From Desulfobacterales bacterium (GTDB lineage Bacteria; Desulfobacterota; Desulfobulbia; Desulfobulbales; Desulfocapsaceae): 10,266 nt of DNA. The stretch lies in NCBI GenBank assembly GCA_013042695.1, contig JABDPQ010000380.1, positions 1 to 10,266 of the forward strand, in the 5' to 3' direction. Below, piece by piece: positions 1-7,302 of the stretch; positions within the stretch are counted from its first letter, which is position 1, and each line of letters begins with the position of its first letter. The position numbers and the translations under genes are program-made. The notes beneath the pieces were generated by a model, which did not search any database, was not told the DNA's origin, and was given only the letters and a program-made list of their open reading frames with translations.

Positions 1-643
1 CCTTTGGGGCGTGCAATTTGTGGCCAGACAGGGAGAGGAAGTCGATATCGAGTTCTCGAAGGTTGATCGGTATTTTACCAACTGTCTGAACGGCATCAGT
101 ATGAAATGAGATATTTCTGTCCTTTGCCATTCTAGCCATCTCCTCTACAGGAAAGATTACTCCTGTTTCATTATTGGCCCACATGGCACTGACAATTGCG
201 GTTTCTTCTGTGAGTGCCTCAACGTATTCGTCAAGATCGATCATGCCATCATCTGCCACCATAAGTCTCGTAACACGGTAATTATTTCCACTGATGGAGC
301 TGAGGTTTTCGCATAAATTTTTTATGGCGGGATGTTCAACCCGAGTTGTGACGATATGGCGTTTGTCAGGATGCGTCCGCAGCGCAGAAAGAACAGCTGT
401 TGAATCACTTTCTGTTCCACAACTGGTAAAAATAATTTCCTCTGCATCACAGCCCAGCAGACTGGCCACCTGCCCTCTTGCCTTTTTGACAGCACTACCA
501 ACCTGGCCGCCGAAGGAGTGCATACTGGACGGATTCCCATAAAAATCTGTCAAGTATGGCATCATCGCCTCAACGACCTCAGGGGCAACCATGGTTGTTG
601 CATTATTGTCCATGTAGACGATCTTTTTGTCTGACATTGTCAT
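1..643 (-). CDS. nifS: Cysteine desulfurase NifS/IscS family, 3' end cut by window
   Basis: PLP-dependent enzyme that takes sulfur from L-cysteine, giving alanine and a persulfide passed to the scaffold NifU; cytoplasmic. My translation of the minus strand is open from 643 to the edge and gives the first 214 residues of a protein normally near 400. Visible family marks are DNNATT near residue 13, GNPSSMHSFG, a TSCGTESD turn, EHPA, ANNETG, HTDAVQ, and SLSGHK with the Schiff-base lysine at about residue 209. The catalytic cysteine loop and C-terminus lie outside the window. I chose ATG 643 because GGAGGA sits nine bases upstream and the A is shared with the nifU stop; an ATG at 637 is a possible second start. 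The one-base overlap with nifU implies translational coupling. The NifS rather than IscS class is inferred from the NifU partner and the SGHKLHAPK segment. Confidence 0.95.
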   Translation of the reverse strand, partial: MTMSDKKIVYMDNNATTMVAPEVVEAMMPYLTDFYGNPSSMHSFGGQVGSAVKKARGQVASLLGCDAEEIIFTSCGTESDSTAVLSALRTHPDKRHIVTTRVEHPAIKNLCENLSSISGNNYRVTRLMVADDGMIDLDEYVEALTEETAIVSAMWANNETGVIFPVEEMARMAKDRNISFHTDAVQTVGKIPINLRELDIDFLSLSGHKLHAPK

Positions 644-1476
644 CACTTTTCTTCCTCCACAATCAAGGTATCAAGCACCTGTTCACGAAGTCTTTTCTCG
701 ACGTATTCCTTAAGCGTTGTTTGAGACTTGAAACAGCTTGTGCAGGATCCACGTAAAGAGACAATGACAAAATCACCATCGACATCAATAAGCTCTATAT
801 CTCCTCCGTCTTTTTTAAGGCCCGGCCGCACTTCTCTTTCCAGCACCTCTTCGATTTTCTTTATTTTCTGAAGCATTGTCATACGTTTTGGGGCTGCTCT
901 GACCGGAACGATTTTCAAATCGTCAGAAACCGTCTGCAGCAGCAATCCTCGAAGCTTATCCTCACATTTGCCACATCCTCCTCCTGCCTTGGTGAAGTTG
1001 GTAATCTCCTCGACAGAACGAAGACCGGATTCTTTGATTGCTCGAATTACCTCAAGATCCGTGACGCCAAAACACTCACAGATGACTTCGCCCTCGGCCA
1101 TGGGTAATACCAATCCGCGAAAATCAGCGATTGCCGCTTCAAGTGCCTCTCTGCCCATAACAGAGCAATGCATTTTCTCTTTGGGTAGCCCGCCAAGATA
1201 TTGAGCAATATCTTCATTGGTAATTTTTTCAGCTTCATCAACGGTCTTGCCTTTAATCATTTCAGTAAGCGCTGATGATGATGCAATGGCACTGGCACAG
1301 CCAAATGTCTTGAATTTTGCGTCAACAATACAACCGTTGTCTATTTTAAGCGTTAATTTCAGAGCATCACCGCAGGCAAGTGACCCGACATCACCGGTTC
1401 CACTCGGCTCCTTAATTTCTCCAACGTTTCGAGGGTTTTCAAAATGTTCCGTTACTGTATCCGTATAATCCCACAT
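643..1476 (-). CDS. nifU: Three-domain Fe-S cluster scaffold protein NifU
   Basis: Scaffold on which [2Fe-2S] and [4Fe-4S] clusters are built with NifS sulfur and then handed to apoproteins; cytoplasmic. The 277-residue protein has all three NifU modules. The N-terminal IscU-like domain (about 1-125) carries the cluster ligands Cys35, Cys60 and Cys104. The central BFD-like ferredoxin domain (about 130-175) has Cys133, Cys135, Cys168 and Cys171 for a permanent [2Fe-2S] cluster. The C-terminal Nfu domain (about 203-275) has the CTSC pair Cys245/Cys248. Length and order match full NifU of nitrogen fixers and of epsilon- and deltaproteobacteria, where it often serves general Fe-S assembly; no nitrogenase gene is visible here. 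The start at 1476 has AGGAG six bases upstream. It is first of a pair with nifS. The 116-base gap before it could hold a promoter, but I saw only a possible -10 (TATTAT) without a good -35. Confidence 0.97.
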   Translation of the reverse strand: MWDYTDTVTEHFENPRNVGEIKEPSGTGDVGSLACGDALKLTLKIDNGCIVDAKFKTFGCASAIASSSALTEMIKGKTVDEAEKITNEDIAQYLGGLPKEKMHCSVMGREALEAAIADFRGLVLPMAEGEVICECFGVTDLEVIRAIKESGLRSVEEITNFTKAGGGCGKCEDKLRGLLLQTVSDDLKIVPVRAAPKRMTMLQKIKKIEEVLEREVRPGLKKDGGDIELIDVDGDFVIVSLRGSCTSCFKSQTTLKEYVEKRLREQVLDTLIVEEEK

Positions 1477-1592
1477 ATGTTACTCCTCATGCACTCATTA
1501 ATCATATTACGTCCTTACACTACGGGACGATAATACCTCACAACCAAAAAGCAACTGGCAAACCGGCAGAACTTTAGCCCTGTTTTAGGCAA

Positions 1593-3329
1593 CTATGCTG
1601 CGGGAGTATCACCCTCTGTCAACCCGGCATCGAGCAGCATATTGCGGGCTGCAGCAACAAGATGATCCGTCCCTGCATGGTCCCTTGATTCGACATAAAA
1701 CCGAACCTTGGGTTCAGTGCCGGACGGTCTAATCATCAGCCAGGAATCATCCTCAAAAATCATTTTACGCCCATCAATTGAGATGACTTCTTTGATAACT
1801 TTTTCTTCATCACCAACAAGCACCTTTTCGCCGGCCTTGTATCTCTCAAGAAACCGGAGGGCCTCCATCAGGTGCTCTCCGCTTAAAACGACTTCGATAC
1901 CATCCCTATCTGGATGATAGGCGCCAAATTTATCTTCCAGCTCCCTTTTAAAATCACCGAGATTTTTTTTCGTCGTCAACACCATATCCAATGCCAGGAG
2001 GAGCCCAATATAGGCGTCCTTTTCAGGTGTATGTCCAATAATCGAAATGCCATCTGACTCTTCGAAAAGGACCAACGCTTTTCCTATCACCGGCTTGAAT
2101 TCCTTAAACCCGACCCGAGGTTCAAACACCTGCTCGCCAAGAGCTTTTGCAATTGCATTGGCAAAATTGGACGTAGCGACAGTCTTGGCAACCATGCCTT
2201 TTTTACCTTTGTATTCATGGAGAAAATAATATGCCATGGCACCGAATTGATTCATACTAATTTCAGTTTCTCCGTCGGTAAAGCGGATGCGGTCGCCATC
2301 CGGATCAATAATCGCCCCTATTCTTAGCTGGGAATTACCGCGCCGTAGCTCTTCTCCAACGCCAACCATGTTGACAGACGAGGGTTCGGGGGCGATACCG
2401 CCAAATGACACATCTGCCCCGCCCCTGAGCATTGTTACATTGGCTGAAGCCTTTCCAAAGAGACGTTTTATGTGAAGTCTGCTCGCACCATGAACCGAAT
2501 CGACAACGATTTTTACGTGTTTGGCAGCAGATGCTTTTTCAATAAGTTGGGAATAGTCGATTCCATGATACTCTTCATTGCTGTTGACCACCTTCTGCCA
2601 CAACGAAAAGGAATCAATAGACTGGAGCTCGCCTCGACGTAGCTCAGCATCGGGAGCTCGTAATACACCATCAGAAACTATTTGCCTGGAGTATTTGGTT
2701 ATCAACGATGTCAACTCAGATGCGGCAGGGCCGGCATCGGCGGCATTAAATTTGTAGCCGCCGTACTCTAGTGGATTATGAGAGGGGGTGAGATTTACAG
2801 AAAAAGCCCCGTCTAATTCAAGCAGCGCTGCAGACAAAACACCCGTCGTTGTTTCCCCGCAAAAATATACCTGAAAACCATGATCGATGAGGACGTCACA
2901 TACTGCCTGAGCGAGTATGTCTCCGCCAAAACGATTGTCAAAGCCGACCAGACAGCCGCGACGGCGGGCCTCTTCAAGTGATGACACCCCCAGATGCTGA
3001 GCAAGCTCAGGACTACTTTCCAGTGAATAGTAAAGTTCAACAATACCATTTGTAACGGATTTCACTGACCCAACAAAAATATCCTTGCCGAGAACCCCTC
3101 TCCATCCAGATGTGCCAAAAGAAATCTCGGAACAAGGGACATCTGAATTTGAAATAATCTCATCTTCAATATGCTGGTATGCTCGGGATCTGTATTGCTC
3201 AACTACCGGATCCTGTTGATCTTTATATTTCAGCAGCTCCTTGATCAACCTGAAATAATCACTGTCGCCGTGGCTTCCTCGGACAACATAAGTATCATAA
3301 AGTCTTTGACAGGTGGCCTCTAAATTCAT
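1593..3329 (-). CDS. Phosphoglucomutase/phosphomannomutase family alpha-D-phosphohexomutase
   Basis: Interconverts hexose 1- and 6-phosphates through a phosphoserine enzyme, linking glycolysis to nucleotide sugars, glycogen and LPS sugars; cytoplasmic. With the start at 3329 the protein has 578 residues. Motifs appear in family order: GTSGWRG (72-78), the active-site loop TPSHNP (181-186, phosphorylated Ser183), the Mg-binding DPDGDR (342-347), the sugar-binding EESDG (423-427) and the phosphate-binding RPSGTEP (534-540). TPSHNP followed by GGYKFN resembles the glucose-type bacterial enzyme Pgm more than ManB/GlmM, so glucose is the likely substrate, by inference. The frame is open upstream to a TTG at 3386, but that codon has no ribosome binding site, whereas ATG 3329 has GGGAG eight bases upstream. 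It lies upstream of nifU on the same strand; no terminator is evident between them, so read-through is possible. No functional link to Fe-S assembly is implied. Confidence 0.93.
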   Translation of the reverse strand: MNLEATCQRLYDTYVVRGSHGDSDYFRLIKELLKYKDQQDPVVEQYRSRAYQHIEDEIISNSDVPCSEISFGTSGWRGVLGKDIFVGSVKSVTNGIVELYYSLESSPELAQHLGVSSLEEARRRGCLVGFDNRFGGDILAQAVCDVLIDHGFQVYFCGETTTGVLSAALLELDGAFSVNLTPSHNPLEYGGYKFNAADAGPAASELTSLITKYSRQIVSDGVLRAPDAELRRGELQSIDSFSLWQKVVNSNEEYHGIDYSQLIEKASAAKHVKIVVDSVHGASRLHIKRLFGKASANVTMLRGGADVSFGGIAPEPSSVNMVGVGEELRRGNSQLRIGAIIDPDGDRIRFTDGETEISMNQFGAMAYYFLHEYKGKKGMVAKTVATSNFANAIAKALGEQVFEPRVGFKEFKPVIGKALVLFEESDGISIIGHTPEKDAYIGLLLALDMVLTTKKNLGDFKRELEDKFGAYHPDRDGIEVVLSGEHLMEALRFLERYKAGEKVLVGDEEKVIKEVISIDGRKMIFEDDSWLMIRPSGTEPKVRFYVESRDHAGTDHLVAAARNMLLDAGLTEGDTPAA

Positions 3330-3442
3330 CTGGTGGTCTCCCTCATGGTTGAATAGATTGGTTTGACCCGCATCTCTTTTTTGCAATTTAGCTAAAATTA
3401 GTCATTTATAGATACGACAGAAAATGAGGATTGTACAGGTGT

Positions 3443-3470
3443 ATAATACTCCTGCCCGATCAAATTCAAA
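3443..3470 (-). promoter_or_regulatory. Candidate sigma70-type promoter for the phosphohexomutase gene
   Basis: On the minus strand TTTGAA (3470-3465) and TATTAT (3448-3443) are separated by 16 bases. The start site would be near 3436, leaving an untranslated leader of about 105 bases before ATG 3329. Overlapping alternatives (TTGAAT with TTATAC or TATACA) exist, so the exact hexamers are uncertain. The site is assigned from sequence match alone. Confidence 0.4.
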
Positions 3471-3796
3471 CAGTATAAAACACATCCTCATTACAGAGAA
3501 AACGCATTCTCAAAATAGCAAATAAATGAAAGAGACGCTATTTCATCATCTTTATTGAAACTCGAAGGTAAATATCTAAATTATCATACTGTTTTTCCCG
3601 AAACATGGAGTAAGCCGGACAACATCAATTCATGAGTTGCCAGTGATAACTGCAGTTGGGCTTTGATCTGGATAATAGGGATCTAATTAAAAAGAAAAAC
3701 TATTCAGGCAGTTAGGATTTTTCATCATTCACCCGGAAGCTATTTAAATGTTGAGGTTCCAGCCGACCATTGATAATTTTTTTTTCTCTTGTATGG

Positions 3797-3834
3797 TGCA
3801 AATAAGAGAGGATTGTAACAATGAACAATTTGCA
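3797..3834. repeat. Nested inverted repeat upstream of the ATPase gene, possible operator
   Basis: Arms TGCAAAT (3797-3803) and ATTTGCA (3828-3834) flank a perfect short palindrome ATTGT-A-ACAAT (3812-3822). ATGGTG is also repeated directly next to both outer arms. The arrangement lies about 60-95 bases before the GTG start and could be a binding site or an RNA structure. No known regulator motif is recognised. Confidence 0.35.
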
Positions 3835-3856
3835 TGGTGTGATACTCAAGAAATAA
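3821..3856 (+). CDS. Possible 11-residue leader peptide ORF (speculative)
   Basis: ATG 3821 opens a frame of 11 codons (MNNLHGVILKK) ending at TAA 3854-3856. It is preceded by AGAGAGG with a nine-base spacer, a better ribosome binding site than that of the ATPase gene, whose GTG starts 35 bases after this stop. It is too short for any coding statistics, and the purine-rich stretch may be chance. If translated it would more likely act in cis on the downstream gene than as a functional product. Confidence 0.2.
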   Translation: MNNLHGVILKK

Positions 3857-3891
3857 CACTCTAGGACCCTTTAAACGCTTAATATTATACC

Positions 3892-5418
3892 GTGAATTAT
3901 TACGCGCTTTTTAACTTAGTGAAAGAACCTTTTGCTAATTCACCGGACCCTGATCTGTTTTATCATTCCGTCCAGCACCATTATTGTCTGCAGAAGCTCG
4001 AACTGGCTTTACGGTTGCGCAGAGGCTTGAGTGTCGTAATTGGTGCCGTAGGTACCGGCAAAAGCACCATGTGCAGAGCTCTTCTCCAATTACTAAACGA
4101 TGACAGCGGTGCAATTTCAGTTCACCTCATCCTTGACCCGGCCTTTGCATCTCCTCTGGAGTTTCTGGCAACCATTGCCACGACCTTCGGAATTGAGAAG
4201 GAAGACAGCTCTGAGTGGCAGATGAAGGAAGCGATCAAAAACTACCTGCTGCACCAGGGGATTGACAAGAACATCATACCGGTATTGATCATCGACGAAG
4301 GACAAAAACTTCCTGTCTTCTGCATTGAAATTCTTCGTGAATTCCTCAACTATGAGACCAATCATAACAAACTGCTGGAAATCGTCATTTTTGCCCAGGA
4401 GGAATTTTCCGAGTCACTGAAAGATAGACCAAATTTCAGCGACCGAATCACCTCCTTGCATAAGCTTGGACCACTCAGTTTCAAAGAAACCTGTAACCTG
4501 GTCCGCTACAGAATACAGCAATGCCGCAACGATGGTGATACCGGCCCAGAGCTTTTCCCGTGGTCGTCTCTGCTGTTGATCTTTCTTCTGACAAAAGGAT
4601 ATCCAAGAAAGATTATCATGCTCTGCTCGAAAATACTCCTGGCCATGCTGGTAAAAGAGAAGACAAGAGCAACACTGTCACTGGTCTGGAACAGCGCCGG
4701 GGAAACCTCAATTCCCCAGATAAGCAATCTTAGCAAGAAACTCTATGGCGGCGGGATTCTGATTCTTCTGGTGGGTGGTGTTCTGTTGTTTAATAGCAAC
4801 GGAAGCCTGATTACTAGTGTAAAAGAGAGGTTCGAGCCGAAAAAATCTACCCAACAGGTGGTGCGTGATCCAAGATCACCTTCGACAGGGAGAATAGTCC
4901 ATAAACAATCGCCAGATACTGGCCATAAAAGTAATCTCAATTCTGTCACCGCATCTCAACCCCCGCCAGACGAACTTGGCTATCTGATAGTATTGAAAGG
5001 AATGTCTTTGAGCAGGATGGTTACCCGCGTATACGGCAGATTCACCGAACATAATCTTCGCATGGTACTCAAGGCAAACCCATATCTCAGTAATCCGGCC
5101 AAGCTGAAAGTTCAGACCAAGATTTTTTTCCCACGATTGCCGAATTCTTCCACGAGCAAACTCACCCCCATTCTTGTCCGCCTTGGCGAGTTCAATACCT
5201 TGCAGGCGGCCTATGATTTCCTCATATCAAATCTTAAGACAGGCGAGGCGATGCGCATTTTGCCCATGTGGAATGGGGAGTCACGGCTCTTTTTTCTTGT
5301 TGTTCTAGAAAAAAAATTTCAAGAAGAGAAGCAGGCCCAGCAGGCAATTGCCAGGCTCGACAGCAGTTTTCGATCGGCTGCAACGGTTATCAAGAACCTG
5401 GACGGTATACCTCTTTAA
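3892..5418 (+). CDS. ExeA/GspA/MshM-like AAA ATPase with LysM-like and SPOR-like C-terminus
   Basis: Predicted inner-membrane ATPase that helps seat a secretin or pilus machine through the peptidoglycan, as ExeA does in type II secretion and MshM presumably does in MSHA pili. The 508-residue protein opens with the ExeA signature LVKEPFANSPDPDLFY and continues with Walker A GAVGTGKS (51-58), Walker B VLIIDEGQ (131-138) and a GYPRK motif (236-240) typical of the ExeA helical lid. A hydrophobic segment at about 287-300 should cross the membrane. A proline- and serine-rich linker follows, then a LysM-like segment (about 364-414, GYLIVLKGMSLS to KIFFP) and a SPOR-like end (about 425-505). GTG 3892 is the first start after an in-frame stop at 3880; the next ATG would remove Walker A. 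No Shine-Dalgarno sequence precedes it. It converges on the pilus operon, and its stop shares TTAA with the PilX-like gene. LysM and SPOR are assigned by pattern only. Confidence 0.85.
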   Translation: MNYYALFNLVKEPFANSPDPDLFYHSVQHHYCLQKLELALRLRRGLSVVIGAVGTGKSTMCRALLQLLNDDSGAISVHLILDPAFASPLEFLATIATTFGIEKEDSSEWQMKEAIKNYLLHQGIDKNIIPVLIIDEGQKLPVFCIEILREFLNYETNHNKLLEIVIFAQEEFSESLKDRPNFSDRITSLHKLGPLSFKETCNLVRYRIQQCRNDGDTGPELFPWSSLLLIFLLTKGYPRKIIMLCSKILLAMLVKEKTRATLSLVWNSAGETSIPQISNLSKKLYGGGILILLVGGVLLFNSNGSLITSVKERFEPKKSTQQVVRDPRSPSTGRIVHKQSPDTGHKSNLNSVTASQPPPDELGYLIVLKGMSLSRMVTRVYGRFTEHNLRMVLKANPYLSNPAKLKVQTKIFFPRLPNSSTSKLTPILVRLGEFNTLQAAYDFLISNLKTGEAMRILPMWNGESRLFFLVVLEKKFQEEKQAQQAIARLDSSFRSAATVIKNLDGIPL

Positions 5419-6770
5419 TACTGAACAACAGAGCTGGGGCTTCCTGAACCGGAAGTAAACTGCATGGAGAGATCGTCTATATACACCTTATCTACATAAT
5501 CTTTATTAACGAAATTATGTATACCTATTTCCGGAGGTCGGTCGGTTCCGAATGTCTCGGTGGTCAGCGAATTGTCGATGATGGGATTGACCGCACCACT
5601 GTCCCAGAGTATATCCTGATACAGTGAAAAATCCCAGTCGATGGTTTCTCGCGGGTAGGAATCGGCACCCTGTATAGAGCCGCTGATAAAATTGCGACGA
5701 TCATCAAAACCGTCACCATCGAGATCCTGACGGTTGCCGCTTCCATCAACAATATACTCCTCTTGCAGATGCACGACCAGGCTGGCCCAGTCAGTCAGTA
5801 AATCGCCGCTCTGCACACTGCCATCCGCAATCTCATGAGAGTCAATCAAACTGTAGCTCCCTCCTACATTTCTCCAGAGAACAACATAGAGGGTATCGGT
5901 CGATAGCCCCCAGCTGCAGAATTCGGCAGGTAAACTGTCCTTATCTGAGCAGTCGTATATTTTAAGGAAGGACAAGCCATACATTTCAGTGCCGGTGTCC
6001 CTAAAGGTCAGTCCGACAAGGAATTCCGCATTTTCACCCTTCTTCTTTTTTTTCTTCAGATCTTCAATAATTTTCACCTTCACCTGCAGGTCATAGCTCA
6101 ACAGCTCATCATTGTCTGCCCAGATTTTAGCCAGATTAGGTAATGTTGCATCGGGATTGGTCCAATTAAGACGCATGTAGGTATCATCACCTTTGAGCTC
6201 AACGGCTGGAGTACCATCAAGCTCCTTTTTTTTATCTTTCAATTTTCCCTTTTTACCGTCAAATTCCCAATTTTCTTTGAACTCCTTTTTTGATTCTTTA
6301 TCATCATCAAAAGGAAAATCTATGGTAGGTCCACCCTCCTTGGTAATCCGATAGGTAATTTGCCTGGTAGCATTGAGCTCCCGGTTTCCCTGGTCCAAAA
6401 TGCCGGTTGACAGCAAGGTATAGACCGGTTCCACGTATGAAAGGGCAAGCTGAAAACGATCACCGTTACTGAAGCTGAACGTGTGGCCGTCTAGAAGTGG
6501 AAGCAGGGTATCGGGGTCATCAATATTTTTGTTGATGATCGGGATGGCATACTGTCCACCGGACTCGGCCAGGTAGAAAGCACGGAACCCATCCATAGAG
6601 CCGAACTGGTTTACAGATGAAGTGGCATTCATGGTCAACAGCACCCCGCCAATAGCGGCAACAATAACCATGACAATAACGATGCCGATCAGGATCGATC
6701 CCCTGTTATTGTCGGTACATGACCATTTCAATTCAGAATTGAGAGCATTAGAAGTTTTGAAAATTATCAT
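5415..6770 (-). CDS. PilX/MshP-like pilus protein with large extra C-terminal region
   Basis: Likely minor pilin or pilus-tip component, last gene of the pilin cluster. With ATG 6770 the product has 451 residues. The N-terminus NNRGSILIGIVIVMVIVAA (about 21-39), followed by GFRAFYLAESGGQYA (61-75), matches the PilX-type N-terminal domain. Position +5 after the candidate cleavage glycine is Gly, not Glu, as in tip pseudopilins of the GspK/PilX kind. The body is much longer than the usual PilX or MshP (roughly 150-200 residues). It contains a Lys/Asp-rich segment (155-185), a run of six lysines (239-244), a Cys274/Cys285 pair, a calcium-loop-like DLDGDGFDD (349-357) and alternating beta-like strands ending in VYIDDLSMQF. 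This suggests a concanavalin/LamG-like sandwich, which is inference. ATG 6821 is an alternative start without a ribosome binding site that would overlap the upstream gene; 6770 lies ten bases after that gene's stop, with GAGGG close by. Confidence 0.75.
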   Translation of the reverse strand: MIIFKTSNALNSELKWSCTDNNRGSILIGIVIVMVIVAAIGGVLLTMNATSSVNQFGSMDGFRAFYLAESGGQYAIPIINKNIDDPDTLLPLLDGHTFSFSNGDRFQLALSYVEPVYTLLSTGILDQGNRELNATRQITYRITKEGGPTIDFPFDDDKESKKEFKENWEFDGKKGKLKDKKKELDGTPAVELKGDDTYMRLNWTNPDATLPNLAKIWADNDELLSYDLQVKVKIIEDLKKKKKKGENAEFLVGLTFRDTGTEMYGLSFLKIYDCSDKDSLPAEFCSWGLSTDTLYVVLWRNVGGSYSLIDSHEIADGSVQSGDLLTDWASLVVHLQEEYIVDGSGNRQDLDGDGFDDRRNFISGSIQGADSYPRETIDWDFSLYQDILWDSGAVNPIIDNSLTTETFGTDRPPEIGIHNFVNKDYVDKVYIDDLSMQFTSGSGSPSSVVQY

Positions 6771-6780
6771 ATCCCTCTTT

Positions 6781-7293
6781 TCACATATTGCGCAGAGCAA
6801 TCCTTGTCTGTAAATCAACATCGATATTGTCCGGTCCCTGCAAGCTCAGATTGATATCGATGAGCCGGGTGTTAGCCGACCAGGCAGAAGCACTTGAGTT
6901 ATAGCCAGTATGGTAGCCCAACACCAGACCACTGACCTGGTCAACCAGGGGTTGGTTATCAAAAAGCAGGGTCGAGCCGACCAGCCGAGCCTCATGATTC
7001 TCCTCGGCCCCCCCCCGCAGGGCGGTAAAAGCAATTCTAGTAGGAGTGGCTATTGACGTGTCAGAAAGGGATTGCAGCTCTTTGGCCAAACGCATCATGG
7101 CCAGTTGTCCCTTGGCGGTGGTTGCAGTAGTTTCCCTGGCAAAGACAAAACCGCGGGAAAAATGAATAAAGCCCATGGTGCCCGCAAGACCAAGGATCCC
7201 CAGCAGGGTAAGGACCAGTAAAAGTTCCAGCAGAGAAAAGCCTCGATTCTCTCCTGGATAAGGTATTAGGATCTGTCGCCAGCTTTTTCGCAT
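6781..7293 (-). CDS. PilW/GspJ/MshO-like minor pilin with G9 tract
   Basis: Minor type IV pilin or pseudopilin, processed by prepilin peptidase and inserted in the inner membrane before incorporation near the pilus tip. With ATG 7293 it has 170 residues. A basic leader ends at Gly18, followed by FSLLELLLVLTLLGILGLAG, with the conserved Glu at mature position +5 (residue 23) and a hydrophobic helix to about residue 40. The rest is short for a GspJ/PilW protein and has few recognisable motifs, so the subclass is inferred from gene order. GTG 7302 directly after the upstream stop is an alternative start, but ATG 7293 has AGGTGA five bases upstream, a site overlapping the stop of the preceding gene. 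An uninterrupted run of nine G in the coding strand (7016-7008) encodes part of LRGGAEE. The frame is intact as read. Confidence 0.8.
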   Translation of the reverse strand: MRKSWRQILIPYPGENRGFSLLELLLVLTLLGILGLAGTMGFIHFSRGFVFARETTATTAKGQLAMMRLAKELQSLSDTSIATPTRIAFTALRGGAEENHEARLVGSTLLFDNQPLVDQVSGLVLGYHTGYNSSASAWSANTRLIDINLSLQGPDNIDVDLQTRIALRNM

Positions 7294-7302
7294 AAAACTC
7301 AC

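Larger units (their letters stand above)
3387..3891. other. AT-rich divergent intergenic region, no convincing gene
   Basis: This 505-base stretch separates the leftward mutase from the rightward ATPase gene. I found no tRNA-like or long coding signal; frames are broken by frequent stops. It holds the mutase promoter candidate at 3443-3470. On the plus strand there are weak promoter-like pairs (TTGAAA 3555-3560 with TAAATT 3577-3582, and TTGATA 3770-3775 with TATGGT 3792-3797). There is also a perfect palindrome AACTGCAGTT at 3648-3657, a nested inverted repeat at 3797-3834 and a possible 11-codon leader ORF at 3821-3856. Its length exceeds what two promoters need, so a small RNA or a decayed gene remains possible, but nothing in the sequence proves either. 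Confidence 0.5.

Noticed and set aside
181..186. Possible frameshift in the partial nifS gene
   Set aside because: I translated 643 to 1 on the minus strand and the frame is open, with motifs in the expected order.
1477..1592. Rrf2/IscR-type operator before nifU
   Set aside because: I could not align a convincing palindromic IscR-like site or a promoter pair in these 116 bases.
2762..2779. TPSHNP in place of TASHNP in the mutase active loop looked unusual
   Set aside because: TPSHNP is the form in glucose-type bacterial phosphoglucomutase such as the E. coli enzyme, so it is a subclass mark rather than an anomaly.
3330..3386. Longer mutase protein starting at TTG 3386
   Set aside because: No ribosome binding site precedes the TTG, while ATG 3329 has GGGAG at a good distance and leaves a complete family N-terminus.
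3387..3891. CRISPR array, tRNA or insertion-sequence remnant in the long intergenic region
   Set aside because: No regularly spaced repeats, cloverleaf, terminal inverted repeats or transposase motifs were visible.
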